From the NCBI GenBank assembly GCA_032173965.1, contig JAVUNC010000006.1, positions 32,025,870-32,089,869 of the forward strand: DNA of 64,000 bases, read 5' to 3'. Both the position numbers and the translations under genes were made by a program. The notes beneath the pieces were generated by a model, which searched no databases, had not been told where the DNA came from, and was given only the letters and a program-made list of their open reading frames with translations. Source of the DNA: Sitta carolinensis. Its lineage: Eukaryota > Chordata > Aves > Passeriformes > Sittidae. This document shows, in pieces, positions 1 to 11,900 of this stretch. Numbering within the stretch: position 1 is the stretch's first letter; each line of letters begins with the position of its first letter.

Positions 1-3000
1 CAGAAGAGACCAGCCCTTCCTCAATGCCCTCTAGAGTGCTCATGATATTAAAACCATGCAATGAGGTACATCATGTTACACAGTCAGGGTGTTCCCAGTG
101 AAATGACATATTAAAACATGCTGGAAATGGCATTAAGTAATGTCAAAGATGCCATTATCTTTATGCTGAGCCAACAGTATCTCAGAATGGCTCCAGAGGA
201 GCAGGTACAGTGTAGATTGTCACACATATCCACAGCAGTGTTTTCAGAACTCATCCAGCTGTGCCAGGCCTCAGAGCATTTCGGTGCAACATTCCATTTG
301 CTATGGAATTAGGTCACAGGACCCCAAACCAAATGGGCATGATATTACTGAAAATCTTCTTTATAGCAAGGTTTGTTTTCTAGCTTTCATTAATACATAG
401 AGAGGACAAGTACTGTGTTCAGGAGCACAGAAACAATACTATCCTAAGGCCCACTGTGGCCATCCATTAAGAGCCACTTTCAAGAATTCTTTAAAAGCCT
501 TTCTGAAATCCTACCTTCTCCTGCTAAGTATTTTTAGTGCTTCTGTATTCAGTGAAAAGTTACATTTACTGTGAACACCTGAACAAAAAACCTTTCACCC
601 AGTGTTTTTTTTTTAGATGCAAGGCAAAAAAAGGAATTCCAACACATAGCTCTTAGACAGTCTTGTCATCAGATTTCCCATTCAAAAAGTTACATGGTTT
701 TGTTTTCAAGTATTAGGCTTGTCTTTCTTAAAGGAAAGTTTCTGGTATTCTTAACAGCTCAGTAAAATCTCACTTTGTGGACAGTATTGCTAAGTTTTGG
801 GATGTGTCAAAATAAATCCAAATTTTTCTCATCAAATGTATCACTGTTTCACATGGAGGAGAAAGCGTTGCTTTTCAGTATCTAAAGACATATGGATGAA
901 ATGATAAATGATAAATTTTCAGAATTCAGAAGTTAAGAATATGGACTGCATTAATATTCTCTGAGGCTCTTACAATGAATTAAATTCATTATTTATTTTT
1001 CATTATTTATGTTGATGGACCAGTTGTACTCCAGTATTTCTTAGCTAAATAAAAACCACTTTACCTGTTGAGGTTCAGTTATTACCCAACTACAATAATT
1101 AGATTTACTTTCCTGACTCTTAATGTTGTGGAAAATATGTAAATATTATAAATCTCATGGTCAGATCCTCAAAGGTATTTGCATACCTTACTCCCTCTGG
1201 CTTAAAAGACTTTCAGAACCCCTTTTATGATATTTACAGGTAACATTAGGTCTAGTTTAGTATGGAAGGCTGAGGTAGGCCCTTCTGCACCATCACTGTG
1301 GATGAAATTAGAGTGCAGATGATCCTCCTGGCTGCTGAGCTCAGTGCACTGGAGAACATTATTTTGAAGCAAGTTATGTAATTCCTTTCTACAATGTAGT
1401 ATGTATTGACAAAAACATTCCTTTCTAATATTTTTTCCATTATAAGCCAGTAAAAAGTTTATGTCAGAAAAAAAAAGATTATACTTGGTGCAGTAGGGTC
1501 CATTTTAAATTCTCTTCTTAACATTTTGCAGGAATAAAACCAAAGTGAGATTAGATTTCCAGTAAAGTACTGTTTTTAATCAGACCTTCTAGTTCTACAT
1601 TAATATGTCACTGGGTAATTGGGCAAGTAGTGTACTTGTCAGGATTTAGAGCTATGTAACACCTGGAGCTGCACAAATAGACTGATGTGAGGTAGATACT
1701 AGTTAAGCTTCTGGGATATTCCTCTGCAGAACTAATTCCAAAACTCTGGCTTATTTGCAAAAAGCCATTTTTCCTTCTTGACATGTACAAAATATCTCTG
1801 AGTTTGTATTAAGATGACAAGTCAGATTTTTTTTCCCCAACTTGAGATGGAATTTTAGCAGCTAATTATTTTCCATACAAACATCTTTCCATTTCTCCTA
1901 AAGAGGATACAGTACTGAAAGATTACCTAAGACAGGGGAGACCTAGCGGGGTTAACCACTGTTAGGTATCATAATCCCTTTCACCCCTTTCACCCACGAC
2001 TGCTGATTCATAATGACCTGTGTGGATTCTAGGTAGCAAATCATCAGTCTTTTTATATTTTGACTGGATTTTTTTCTGTGTTGAAATTTGATTAATTTAC
2101 CAAGGGCCTTCAAAACCATTGCATAGCCCCACAGCTGTCCCTAAAACCTGACAACATAAACAGGTACATATGCACATTCCCCAGAACCTGTATGGCATGT
2201 TTAGGATGTTTATATTTAGAAACTTTCTGTTTAATATAAGATCTACTTCCCCTGCGTAGTAAAGCAATTACATAATTAATGGTTACATTCAAACAGAACG
2301 GCTCAGGAGAGAAAAAAGAATTTTTTGGACAACTGTGTCAGACTGGAAAGGAAGTATGCATCAGTAATTCCCTTTCACATTTGATATTTCAGCTACTATT
2401 AACTTAAAAGTCCAAATATAAGCCATTAAGCAAAGAAATAAACAAAATGAAGACCAACCTTGCAGGGACAGTGATGAACTAGAATAAGGACATTTGGGTT
2501 CAATTCCGAACTCTTCCCTTGCCAGTGTAGCTTTGGGCAGTTTCTTTGTTGCTCAGTTCCTTATCTATTTAATAAGGATATTAATACTCGATTACTTCTA
2601 CTCCTTTTGAAGGCCTCTTGAAGGCTTTTGTAGTAAGAAGTACTAATTCTGGTATCTGGAAAACTCAGAAAAATAGAAGCCTCCTTTTTGTCTAAGACAC
2701 AAGAAGAATTAAAGGAGGGAATCACCATCAGAGATTACGTTCCACCATAGACCTAGTATCACTAATATGGGGCTAGGCAATATGAAGTGCTAAAGATGAC
2801 CCTTCAGAAAGCTTCAGTTAAAGGAATGACTTGTGAGAGCCAACAAATATTGGGACAGCTATAAAAGATCTAGTGAAAAAATTCACAACAAAACACTTTC
2901 CTGTTAAAACAAAAAATAAAAGATTTTGCAAAATTTCACAGAGAAAAACAGATACCAGTACAATTTCTTGTAACAAATGGAAGTCTGAAGTCTGATTAAA

Positions 3001-4588
3001 AATGTCAAAATGAAATCTTGTGTCATTTTGACCTCAGTATTTCCAAACATTTATTTTTAGAACTTCTTTTTTTAAAAAAACAAATTATTTTTTTTTTATC
3101 CTGGTTTATATAAAACACAGATGCTGATCTATATAAATTACTTGACCAAGAAATATTCTTCCTATGGACATTTACACTTACACGACAAAGCTTCAAGTTT
3201 CATTTGGGATTTGTTTTGGGGTTTCTGCAGGACTTTCAAAAATCAGGTTTCTGCTGGATCTTGAATCATGACAGCTCAAGGCTTTCAGGAATACAGGAAC
3301 TGCTTATGTGTCACATTTTTCTTGACTGGAAATAGTTGCTGCAGGTGTGGAAAATATTTCCACTGCTCAGTATAACTTCCCTGACAATGCAGATGGTTCA
3401 AGCTAAAATTCATACTGTTTAATCTAAAGAAAGTTCAATGGACTGAAATGAATGTTTTCAGCATCAAACCTTTCCTGTAAATATCTTAAAAGAAAAGGAA
3501 ATTACTAATTTTGTTTGCTTTAGAGTTGACAGAGAAAGCCAAATGCAGCTGTTGTATAAGTTTTTAATTATTTTACATGTCACTAAAGTGTCTTAAGTCA
3601 CAGCAAATCATGGGCAGTAAAGCATGCTAAATACAACAAACACCCTGTATGATATAAACCCTTCTCTCTCAAAACAACACACTCTTTAGGAAAGAATCCA
3701 CTATTCTTACTATGTATATTATAGGGATAAAATAAACAAATGAACCTATAACTGCATTAGTGTACTGGATACATATTAAGCTGCTATGCTTGGTTTTATT
3801 AATATTTTTCTTTCTACCATAATGCAGAACTTTGGAATAAAACTCCTATGCAAAAAGGAACTGTTCTGTGCAAATGACAATTAATTAAATATTGCTTGTT
3901 ATGTAATATATATCCTAATAGTATAGACATTTTTAAGCATGCAAAATTGCAGAGAGAAATAAAACCCAGATGATTTTATCCTTCCTATTTCAACATATAG
4001 CTATATTTTGTAGGACATTTACTATAATTATGATTTCATATTGTGTTTCTATACTGTAAAGACAAATGTTCCTGGATCAACTAAAGAGCTAAACATCATG
4101 TATTAACTAAAAATGAACATATTTTATGTAGTAAAAAGCTGGGTAAGTATCCTTTAACTTAATAATAGTGAGTATTTTGTAATATCAGGGATGTTTCAAA
4201 TGAACCCCAGATAGGTACCTGGAAAAATTGACAATACCCAGTAGCAATGTTAATACTGTCAGAAAAATAATAAGACAATGTTTCCAATAAGAATACACTT
4301 TGTTTCAACTTGGAGGCCACTAATAAAAGTAAATCTTTTGCATACTTGAATAATTTTTCTCTAAGAATGGATCTGTACAGTTGCATGATCTTTAAGAATG
4401 TAATTAACCTATTTTTCTTGCTCTAATTACAAGGCAAAAGATTTACATAGGTAAAAAGAAAAATGATTATGTTTAGAAGGGAAATCCGAATTATGCCTGA
4501 AGCCTAATAAATCTGTTGCCATGACAATCAAAGAGCCTGGTCTTATAAAACCTTTTAGAATTTACTCATATGAGTAGTTCTTACTCAC
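1..4588. other. AT-rich unique DNA, no gene seen
   Basis: No open frame here resembles a known protein and I recognise no repeat family. The stretch holds short A/T runs, for example around 3,065-3,095, and ordinary AT-rich sequence. It may be intergenic or intronic. Confidence 0.6.
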
Positions 4589-4837
4589 TGTGCTAGTTTT
4601 GACCTCTCCCATTTTGAGTTACCACCATAGGAGATGGAACCCAAAGTCATGGATTTAATGAACACAATAGAGATTTTGTGGGCATTTCTGGGTATTTTGC
4701 AAGGGTGGTCCATAGACTAAGGGAGTGATATCTGTATATTATATATAAAGATGGTGAGGGGGGTTGGATAATGAGGATGTATTGGATAGTGTGGTACCTG
4801 AGTGTAATGCAAATGGTGCAGAATAAGGAATAGAGAA
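4589..4837 (+). mobile_element. Probable 3' internal remnant of an ERVL-type provirus
   Basis: This stretch lies directly upstream of the LTR that begins at 4,838. Its last 17 bases (GAATAAGGAATAGAGAA) are almost all purines and sit where a retroviral polypurine tract would lie next to a 3' LTR. The rest is a G-rich and TA-rich stretch with no intact reading frame. Avian ERVL internal 3' ends look broadly like this from memory, but I cannot align it, and the left edge is a guess. If correct, the LTR is the 3' LTR of a provirus that has lost its 5' part, not a solo LTR. Confidence 0.35.
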
Positions 4838-5430
4838 TGTTCTGGGTTTTCGCTGGAAGAGAGTTAATTTTCTTTCTAGTAATTAGTATGAGGCTATGTT
4901 TGGTGCTAGAAACATATTCACAATACAGAGATGTTTTAGCTCTTGCTGAGCAGAGCTCCCTCAGTGCCAAGGTCTTTGGTGCCTCTCATCCCACTGCACC
5001 AGAGCCTGGGCTGGGGCTGCAGGAGGGACTGGGAGGGAACACAGCTGGTACAGATGACCCCAACTGACCCAAGGGATATTCTGTACTATATGGTGTCATC
5101 TAAAACAGGTAAAACAGCATGTCAAAAAGGGGAAAGACAAAGGAAAAGGGGAGAAGGAATGTTCAAAATTATGGTATTTGTCTTCCCAAGTAACTATTAC
5201 AAACAACGGAGCCTGGCTCTCCCAGAGATGACAGAACACCTGCCTACCCATGAGGAGTGGTGAATGAACTCCTTCTTTGCTTTGCTTGAGCGTGCGTGGC
5301 TTTTGCTTTACCTACTAAAGAGTCTTTGTCTCGCCCATGAGCTTTCTCACTTTTACTTTTCTGATTCTCTCTCCTATCCCACCAGAGGGGAGTGAGCAAG
5401 CAGTGTTTAGTTTCCAGCTGGGGTTAAACA
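4838..5430 (+). mobile_element. ERVL-type LTR (avian)
   Basis: A full-length LTR of about 593 bp starts with TGTTCTGGGTTTTCGCTGG and ends near TTAAACA. It follows the avian ERVL LTR order that I know: a GAGTTAATTTTC block near the start, a GTTTTAGCTCTTGCTGAGCAG block, a CCCCAACTGACC block, a TTTGTCTTCCCAAGTAAC block, a TGAATGAACTCCTTCTTTGC block, and a terminal GCTGGGGTTAAA. The usual TATA-bearing segment after the CCCCAACTGACC block is altered, and the usual ATTAAA-like poly(A) signal reads ACTAAA near 5,315. Promoter function is therefore doubtful. I could not find a matching 5-bp target duplication, which fits a 3' LTR of a truncated provirus. The open frames across it are not genes. Confidence 0.85.
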
Positions 5431-7292
5431 GTAATATTCATGCAAGTCGTTCCACCGATTGACATAGGACTGCTGATGTGAGCAGAGGCTTGCAATGGGC
5501 AACTTAAATTTAAGATGCAGCCCTTGTTCACATAGGGAGTTGAGGGGATGATTTACACAAATATGAGATTCTTTTTCACAGTGAAGATGACATTTGTGGG
5601 TTGCGTTGTTCTTCCTCAGTTTTGCTTATTGGTTCTTACACTAGCCACACATTTTAGATAGTAAAATACAAAATAATTCTGCTTCAGGTGTATGTGTTTT
5701 GAACCTTTACTCTTAAAACCAAGGCTGATTCCTCTGAACTCTGTTGAAATACTGTCACACTACAATGTGTTTTTTCATCTGTGCTTCCTCCTGCTACAGT
5801 GATTTGAAGAAGTTGCATTACCATTCTCTCTTTAAAAACTGCCTTATGGAGTCCTCCATCATACAAGGAGGAGATTTTTTGGGAATTACCACAAAACTAT
5901 ATATTTTGAATAGTATTTAAGCTCTGATTCTTGTTCATGGGTCCTGCTGTGGCCTGGGTTTTGTGAATTTGCTTTATTTATCCTTCCCATCCTGAAAGCC
6001 TGCTGCCAGGAACCTGTCATCTCCATACCCAGCTGCACAGTCCATGACAGCTGCCACACAAACCTGCTCCTGATCTTTTTCCAGGTCCATCAAAAGCAGT
6101 CAGAGATTTCCTAGGGGTTGCCCTCAAAGTAGAAGCAGGCCCTTACCACAGTTTATTCAAGAACCGCTCAACTTCCCAAATTCAGTGATCAACCAGTATG
6201 AGTAAGAAAATACATATGTTTCACATCACCACTATATCTTCTTTTAGTTCTACCCTAATTTCTGAAACAAAGATCCAAATAAACCAGTCTTCCTGGAAAA
6301 GAAATCTGTTCTTCCATCTCAGTTTATTAATTGTGCAATTCCTGATCTACTTGGCAATTTCTTGACAATGATCATAAGTATTTGTAAGTCGGGTAGTTAG
6401 ATCTCCTTGCACTCCCCTAGCACCTTTCATCCAGGAAGATGAAACCATATTATAGCTATTAACAAAAAATATCTTGTAATGCCCACTGAAGGTATTTCTA
6501 ATAATTCTGAACACTCCTCTAATACATAGGAAAAATTACTTGATGTGACAGCATCCCATATTGGATTTGTTTATTTTATGACCTGGGCAATAATTCACAG
6601 TGGTAATTTTTGGCTTTCTGACATGTGTAAGAGGATCTGTCTCCCGCTGTTTCTAAAACACAGCATCCAAGTCTGCACTTGATAGTTGTTTCCCATGGAA
6701 ACAAAATAGAATAAATCTTTCGTACCTGCCAGTATTGCAGACATTCAAAATCTTTCTGTAGCTTTCATTTACTAAAATAATATTACTCAGGACTACTCTT
6801 GCATTGATATAGGATTTCTTTTACTTCTCGATTTGCCTTCTAGTGGTCAGTGCACGACTGAGGTGCAGGAAAGGTATAGAACCTTGACCCCAGAGAAACA
6901 GACAGAGCAAGAGAAGGAGGAGGCAGGAGGAGGGGAATGGAGGGAGGGAAAAAGAGAGAAATGTCAAAGCAAATTCCGAAACATCCTCTTTAGCATGGAA
7001 ATATGTACAGTGCAGCTGCAGACGTTCCAGTCCAAGTGCAAATGACAGCACAGGTGTGCACAAACACACATACACATACACACTGTCACAAAGCAAGGGA
7101 GAAAGACAGAAATGATCTTACAAAGCTGCTGCAGTAATCAGAACACTTGCTCCTGAAAACAACCATGCAAGCAAACGTTCTCTCATTACGCTTGTACATT
7201 TTTTCAGTTTTCATTTCACTATTTCTATTATTTTATACTTCTCACCACATCATAAAGATAGTTATTATCGAAAGGAAGGAAAAAGGCCTTAC

Positions 7293-7332
7293 CATGCAGT
7301 GCATCAGGAAGAGATGAGAAGCACAGAGCATG
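7293..7332 (-). other. Exon-like interval (weak)
   Basis: On the minus strand the sequence reads a pyrimidine-rich acceptor ending CTCTGCAG, then 40 bp, then the donor ATG/GTAAGG. Both splice signals are good, but such pairs arise by chance and no protein is recognised. It lies about 1 kb to the left of the CpG-enriched patch at 8.3 kb, pointing away from it. A divergent non-coding transcript is one reading. Confidence 0.12.
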
Positions 7333-7597
7333 CTGCAGAGATTAAGCTCAGCATGGCATTCAGATATCCTTTGGAATTGAAGAAAATTGTCCAACCCATT
7401 CTTCCTAACAAAGCAGACAAGTTTTCTCTAGGCTGGAATTTTTCACCAGAAGACAGATCCTTACAGTGCATTATATTTTCTTCTTCAGGAGATATATTTC
7501 CTCCAGTTAAGTTTCAGCTCCGCAATGCCATTTCCAATCAGCTCTAAGAAGTTCTTCATTCCCAGATTCGTGGTGTCATCAGAGGGACTCCAAAGAA

Positions 7598-7630
7598 AAT
7601 CAAAGAAAGAAAGAAAAAAAGAAAATAATA
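7598..7630. repeat. (GAAA)n-like purine tract
   Basis: Short imperfect tract of GAAA units and A runs on the + strand. Confidence 0.7.
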
Positions 7631-8265
7631 CCTTACCAAAGCCCTAAATTTACTATACTGAAAAGGAGAAGATATAAAAATCCCACAACACCCCCTCACT
7701 TATTCTATTATCTAGATGTTTCACAAAAATCAGTACTACCTCTTTGGTCTCATAAATGCAGTGCTAATCGTTTGTAACAAAGGAAGAGGCAAAAACTTTC
7801 CCAATTTACACATGATGCAATTTCATTGCTGCTGCTCAACCGTGTACTACCAAAGAACCCTTTTCATCCTGAGGCATCTTTAAAACCGTCTGACAAAAAC
7901 ACCAGCTATCCCTTTCCCTTCCCAAAGGACATGAATATTAGAATTTCTAGAAAGGTGTTGAAGAAAGTCTGACAAATAACCAAAAAAATACAATACAGAT
8001 ATAAAAGCAAAAGCCTTGAAGCAGGAGGCTTCTTAAGCAACGAGGTACTTTGCCTGAAGAATTTGGGAACACACGCATTAAGTGCCGTAGGGAAGGAGTA
8101 AGGGGAAAAGAATGGTGGCTAATGGAGTGCTTGGAGAAGATGGGGTGGGACCAAATGGGTGTCAGGCAGGAGTGGGATCCTGAGTCACCCTCAGCCTCCT
8201 GCCTGCTCGCTGACAGCAGCTCGGGCTTTCCCTGCACTTTCTGCAAAGCATATTAATTGATTCTG

Positions 8266-8278
8266 GTTGCTGAGCAAC
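8266..8278. promoter_or_regulatory. X-box-like RFX site
   Basis: GTTGCTGAGCAAC is an inverted repeat of GTTGC half-sites with a 3-base centre. RFX factors bind GTNRCC and RGYAAC half-sites separated by 0-3 bases. Here the right half fits fully and the left half ends in T instead of C. It lies about 20 bp upstream of the first CpG cluster and 63 bp upstream of a possible splice donor. Known X-boxes in ciliary gene promoters sit at such distances. Function is inferred from motif and position only. Confidence 0.4.
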
Positions 8279-8284
8279 TAACTC

Positions 8285-8650
8285 TGGGGAGCCACATCGA
8301 CGGCTCCGGTTTCAGCGCGGCTTCGGCAGCAGCAGCAGAGGTAGGGGATGATCTCCCCCGCCTGCCCTTCTCCCGGGATCTGTCACCCTACCCGGACGTC
8401 CTTAGCTGCCCTGCAGGGAAGCTTTGCAGGGAAAAGGAAGAAGCCCTCAGTAGTGCAGCAGGGAGAAGAGGCGGGATGCTCCCACAGGCTGCGCTGCACT
8501 GGCAGGACTCAGGAGAGCCGCCCGGCTTCACACTGACCGCACTGCCCCTCTGCAGCCTGCCTGGGCCAGCGGCGCTGGGAGCCGCAGGACACCCAGCCAG
8601 CTATACCGACAGTGGGGGAGGCAGGCTGGTGCAGCCGCCTTCTGAAAAGC
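8285..8650. promoter_or_regulatory. CpG-enriched patch, candidate promoter / first exon
   Basis: Against an AT-rich, CpG-poor background this stretch holds many CpGs. About six lie within 30 bp at 8,298-8,326, with further ones at 8,360-8,400, 8,510-8,590 and 8,600-8,640. An AGCAGCAGCAGAG run ends at 8,340 and is followed by GTAGGG, a plausible + strand donor (GAG/GTAGGG). An open frame of about 138 codons crosses it, but its predicted protein is low in complexity and unfamiliar. Together with the X-box this looks like a weak CpG-island promoter with a non-coding or 5' untranslated first exon on the + strand. An antisense CR1 starts about 50 bp downstream. It could instead be a GC-rich enhancer or an unrecognised repeat. 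Confidence 0.4.
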
Positions 8651-8701
8651 AAAGATCATCTGTAAGACGTTAAAACGACAAGAAAGCCCCACTGTTATAA
8701 C

Positions 8702-8965
8702 AGAAACAGAATATCCTGACAAGGAAGGGACCCACAGGGATCATCAAAGTCCAACTCCTGGCCCTGAACAGAACATCCCCAAGAATCCCACCATGTGCCT
8801 GAGAACAAATGCTTCTTGAACTCTGTCAGGCTGATGCTGTGACTACTCTTCTGGGGATCCTGTTCCAGTGCCCAGCCACCCACTGGGTGAAGAACTTCTC
8901 CTAATATCCAATCTAAACCTCTGACACAGCTTCATGTCATTTGCTCCAATCTTATGTGAGTTTCT
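8702..8965 (-). mobile_element. CR1 LINE fragment, 3' end
   Basis: Read on the minus strand this is the end of CR1 ORF2 and the 3' UTR. On the + strand one sees the familiar antisense blocks GATCATCAAAGTCCAACTCC, TGGCCCTGAACAGAACATCC, GAATCCCACCATGTGCCTGA, CTTCTTGAACTCTGTCAGGC, GATCCTGTTCCAGTGCCCAG and GGGTGAAGAACTTCTCCTAA. The element is 5'-truncated (ends near 8,965) as most CR1 copies are. The terminal octamer repeat is decayed near 8,700. The open frames here are not genes. Confidence 0.9.
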
Positions 8966-11900
8966 AGTTGAACAGGTGGCTACTTCAGCTCTGTCTCTGC
9001 AATAACAGTTAACTATTGCTTATTCCTGACCTCTTTGTCATGTTGAACTTCAGATAGAGCAGACACTTGTCTGGCTGAAAAGGTCCAGTCTAAACCAGAA
9101 CCACCATGCAGAGGAATTGCCTAGGTGTCTGACACTGTTTTTGATACTGCAAAAGGGACGTCTCTCACAAAACCTTGTAATTGCTTTAACTGATACATTT
9201 AAATTCCATGGGAGAGTGAAGCAGCAAAGAGGCCATTTAGTTTGGTCCACAAAAGAGATGGGATAACTGACTGACTAGAGCTGGCTCAAAGGGGTTTCTC
9301 CTAGAACGCCTTGAAGGATGGCCCAGTAGGAGCAACACAGAGGATTTCTGCAATGCACCCTGAACAGGGCCTGACCCCTGCAATTTGTGGCAGGGCTTCC
9401 ACTGACTTCTGTGGCTCTAGAGTCTGAGAGAACTTCCCAAAACACCACAGTGTCTGAAAGAGGACATTTCCCTTGTAGTGTATAAATCCTTAGTCAGATC
9501 ATAGCATTTGTTCAGCACTGACTAAGCTGTCTTTCTGTTGCACAGGTAAGATGTAAGAAATGAAAAGACCTCAAGATTTCTCTCCCTGTAGCCTGACAGG
9601 AAAGTACAACACTAGATTTTGGCCAAACTGCTCATGCATGATTATTGTCAAAGATCTGAGCTAGATCAGCTCTTGATTCTTTTATAGTGATAGGATAAGT
9701 TAAAGGGCAAAGCCCTGAGAACTGCCTTAGCTTCCAGTCACAAAGCAGAATTATCTGATTCTCCCCTTGAAAAACTGCAACCTATATCTAGTAAGCCCTA
9801 CCTAACAAACACCAGGTCTTTGTGAAAAGGGACATGTTATCTTAAGGAAGAGAGTTACTTTTCTGACAGCAGCTTAGCTGCACCACATGGCTTTCATGCT
9901 TTATAAAGAAAGCTCTACAGTTTAGCCTCATTTTCTTAGCAAAGCCAGATGCTTCACATATATTCAATGCTCAGGAAGAACCATGAGATCGTATTAGCAG
10001 AGCTGCTGTATGAAGCAGATTGCAGAACATATTCAGTTCATCCAATATGTTTATTGATATGAGCATATACTGGGAATTCCTTATCCCTCAAGTACAACAT
10101 ATAGAGAAATACGGGAACATTTAGACTAAAGGAATAAAGAGAGGTGGAGAGATTTCACAAATTCTTGCAAAGGAATTATTGTCTATACGAACATATTTCA
10201 ACAAACACATAGTAAAGGAAGATTTCTTTCAGCATGATAAGTTGCAGTTGTTTTATCTTTCCACAATTACTCCTTTACATTCATGCTAGTGCCTGTTTAT
10301 ATCTCCAACAGTACAATCTTTAAAAAGTGTGACAACAAAGTATTAATATTTTAATGTGCTTTGCTTTGTACTTTATTTTTACAAGGCAGAATACCAAACA
10401 GTTTTGGAGTTCTTTGTAATGGAGAACATATCATTAGATGTTTTAGGGAAGGGCAGTTTGAAGGACAAAACAATAAAACAAAACAACCAAAGAAAGTTAA
10501 CAACAGGTGATTTCACAATGAAAGCAAACTAGCATGTAAGAAGAAGCTTTCACATTATTAAAAATTTAGGAGTGGCAGGTTTAAAGATGTCAACATTTGT
10601 GCAACTTTTTGCCTTTTTTTTTGAATATGCAAGGCTGCTTAGATAAAATTCAGTCTCTTACAGAAAGCAAGTACAGTATCTCTCACTTACACAAGACTTG
10701 AATTTAATCTCATATAAATGCTTTTTATTATTCATTGAAAAGGCTGACTAATGCATATGTTCTACTCCTATTCCATTTTTTATGTATCTTACCTCTTCTC
10801 ACCTTTATATCCTTTCAATAATAGCATTATCCTCTGTGAGAAAATAGGTGTACCTGTGAGCCTAAGGACCAGAGGAAGCTAGGACTGAGTGGACCTGAGG
10901 GAATGGTACAGCTGGTGGGTGTCCCTTGAAAACCTGGCAGCACTCTTCATGGTAAAGTACTTGAGCCAGACAGGACCCCTACTACAGGACTTTGGGCACC
11001 AAAATAACAGGGACATGAAACAAGCCAGCACACCAGGTTGGGCAGAAGTTCATTTCTGATCTTAGACTCTATTGCCAGGACCTGATAGTGAGAGAAAGTC
11101 CCCAGGGAGAAAAATGAGAAGAGACACTTCTGTTGATACATTCTAGTCCAGAGTACAGGTAAGGGCCAAGTGGAAAGATAGCATTTGAAAAATGCAAGTG
11201 AGAGCTGCAGCAAGCACGAAGCGGTGGCTGAGCCCGGGGAAACAGTGCCTTTCTCTGGAGTGAGTCACTGTGCTGCAAGGACAGGGGCAGTCAGGGTGGA
11301 TGGGCTCCCTATCGTGCTGGGCAGTTACTCTCCTCTACCCTGAAGCACAGCAGATGCCCTGGTGACTTGGGAGATGGGGACACAGGCTGTCCAGCGTTGA
11401 AGAATTTGAAGCAGAAAAATCTCTTGTAATCTCCCTGCAAGTCAGGAGCAGGGAAGACCAGAGCTCTGGAAGCAGAGGTGCACCAGCCTTGCTCTTTGTG
11501 TGCTCAGACCGTTTCTGCAGTGCCTGTCAGCAGCAGGTGCCTTCCCAGAGCTCAGTGCAGAGGCCACGCAGTGACACGGGAAACCTCCTGCCCAGCTGAC
11601 CCAGCTGCCTGCCACAGTGTGCTCCAGACACTGGCAGCAGAGGGAACAGCTTGCTTCCCAAACCATTAGCCTTCATCACAACCATAGTTTAATACTACAG
11701 AGACCATGATTTAATTCCTTGCAAGCCACACCTTTTCCAGTGTCTGTGACTTGAGAAGTGAATTAGATTTTAAAATGCAGTATTGAATGTAAAAGATACA
11801 GTAATTTAACAGAAATACAATTATGTGCCCAGATAATAAAAATTATTTAACATATGAAATAAAAGGTATAATTCAATTATTAACCAAATTTTGATTAAAG

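Larger units (their letters stand above)
5431..8240. other. Unique DNA, no gene recognised
   Basis: No open frame resembles a known protein. It contains an imperfect CA-rich tract (about 7,058-7,090), a purine-rich AGGAGGAGG stretch (about 6,900-6,965) and a GAAA-type tract (about 7,598-7,630). One weak minus-strand exon-like interval is listed separately. Confidence 0.55.

Noticed and set aside
9546..9551. Splice donor CAG/GTAAGA at 9,545
   Set aside because: The same CAG also ends an acceptor-like tract, and no paired acceptor upstream gives a sensible exon.
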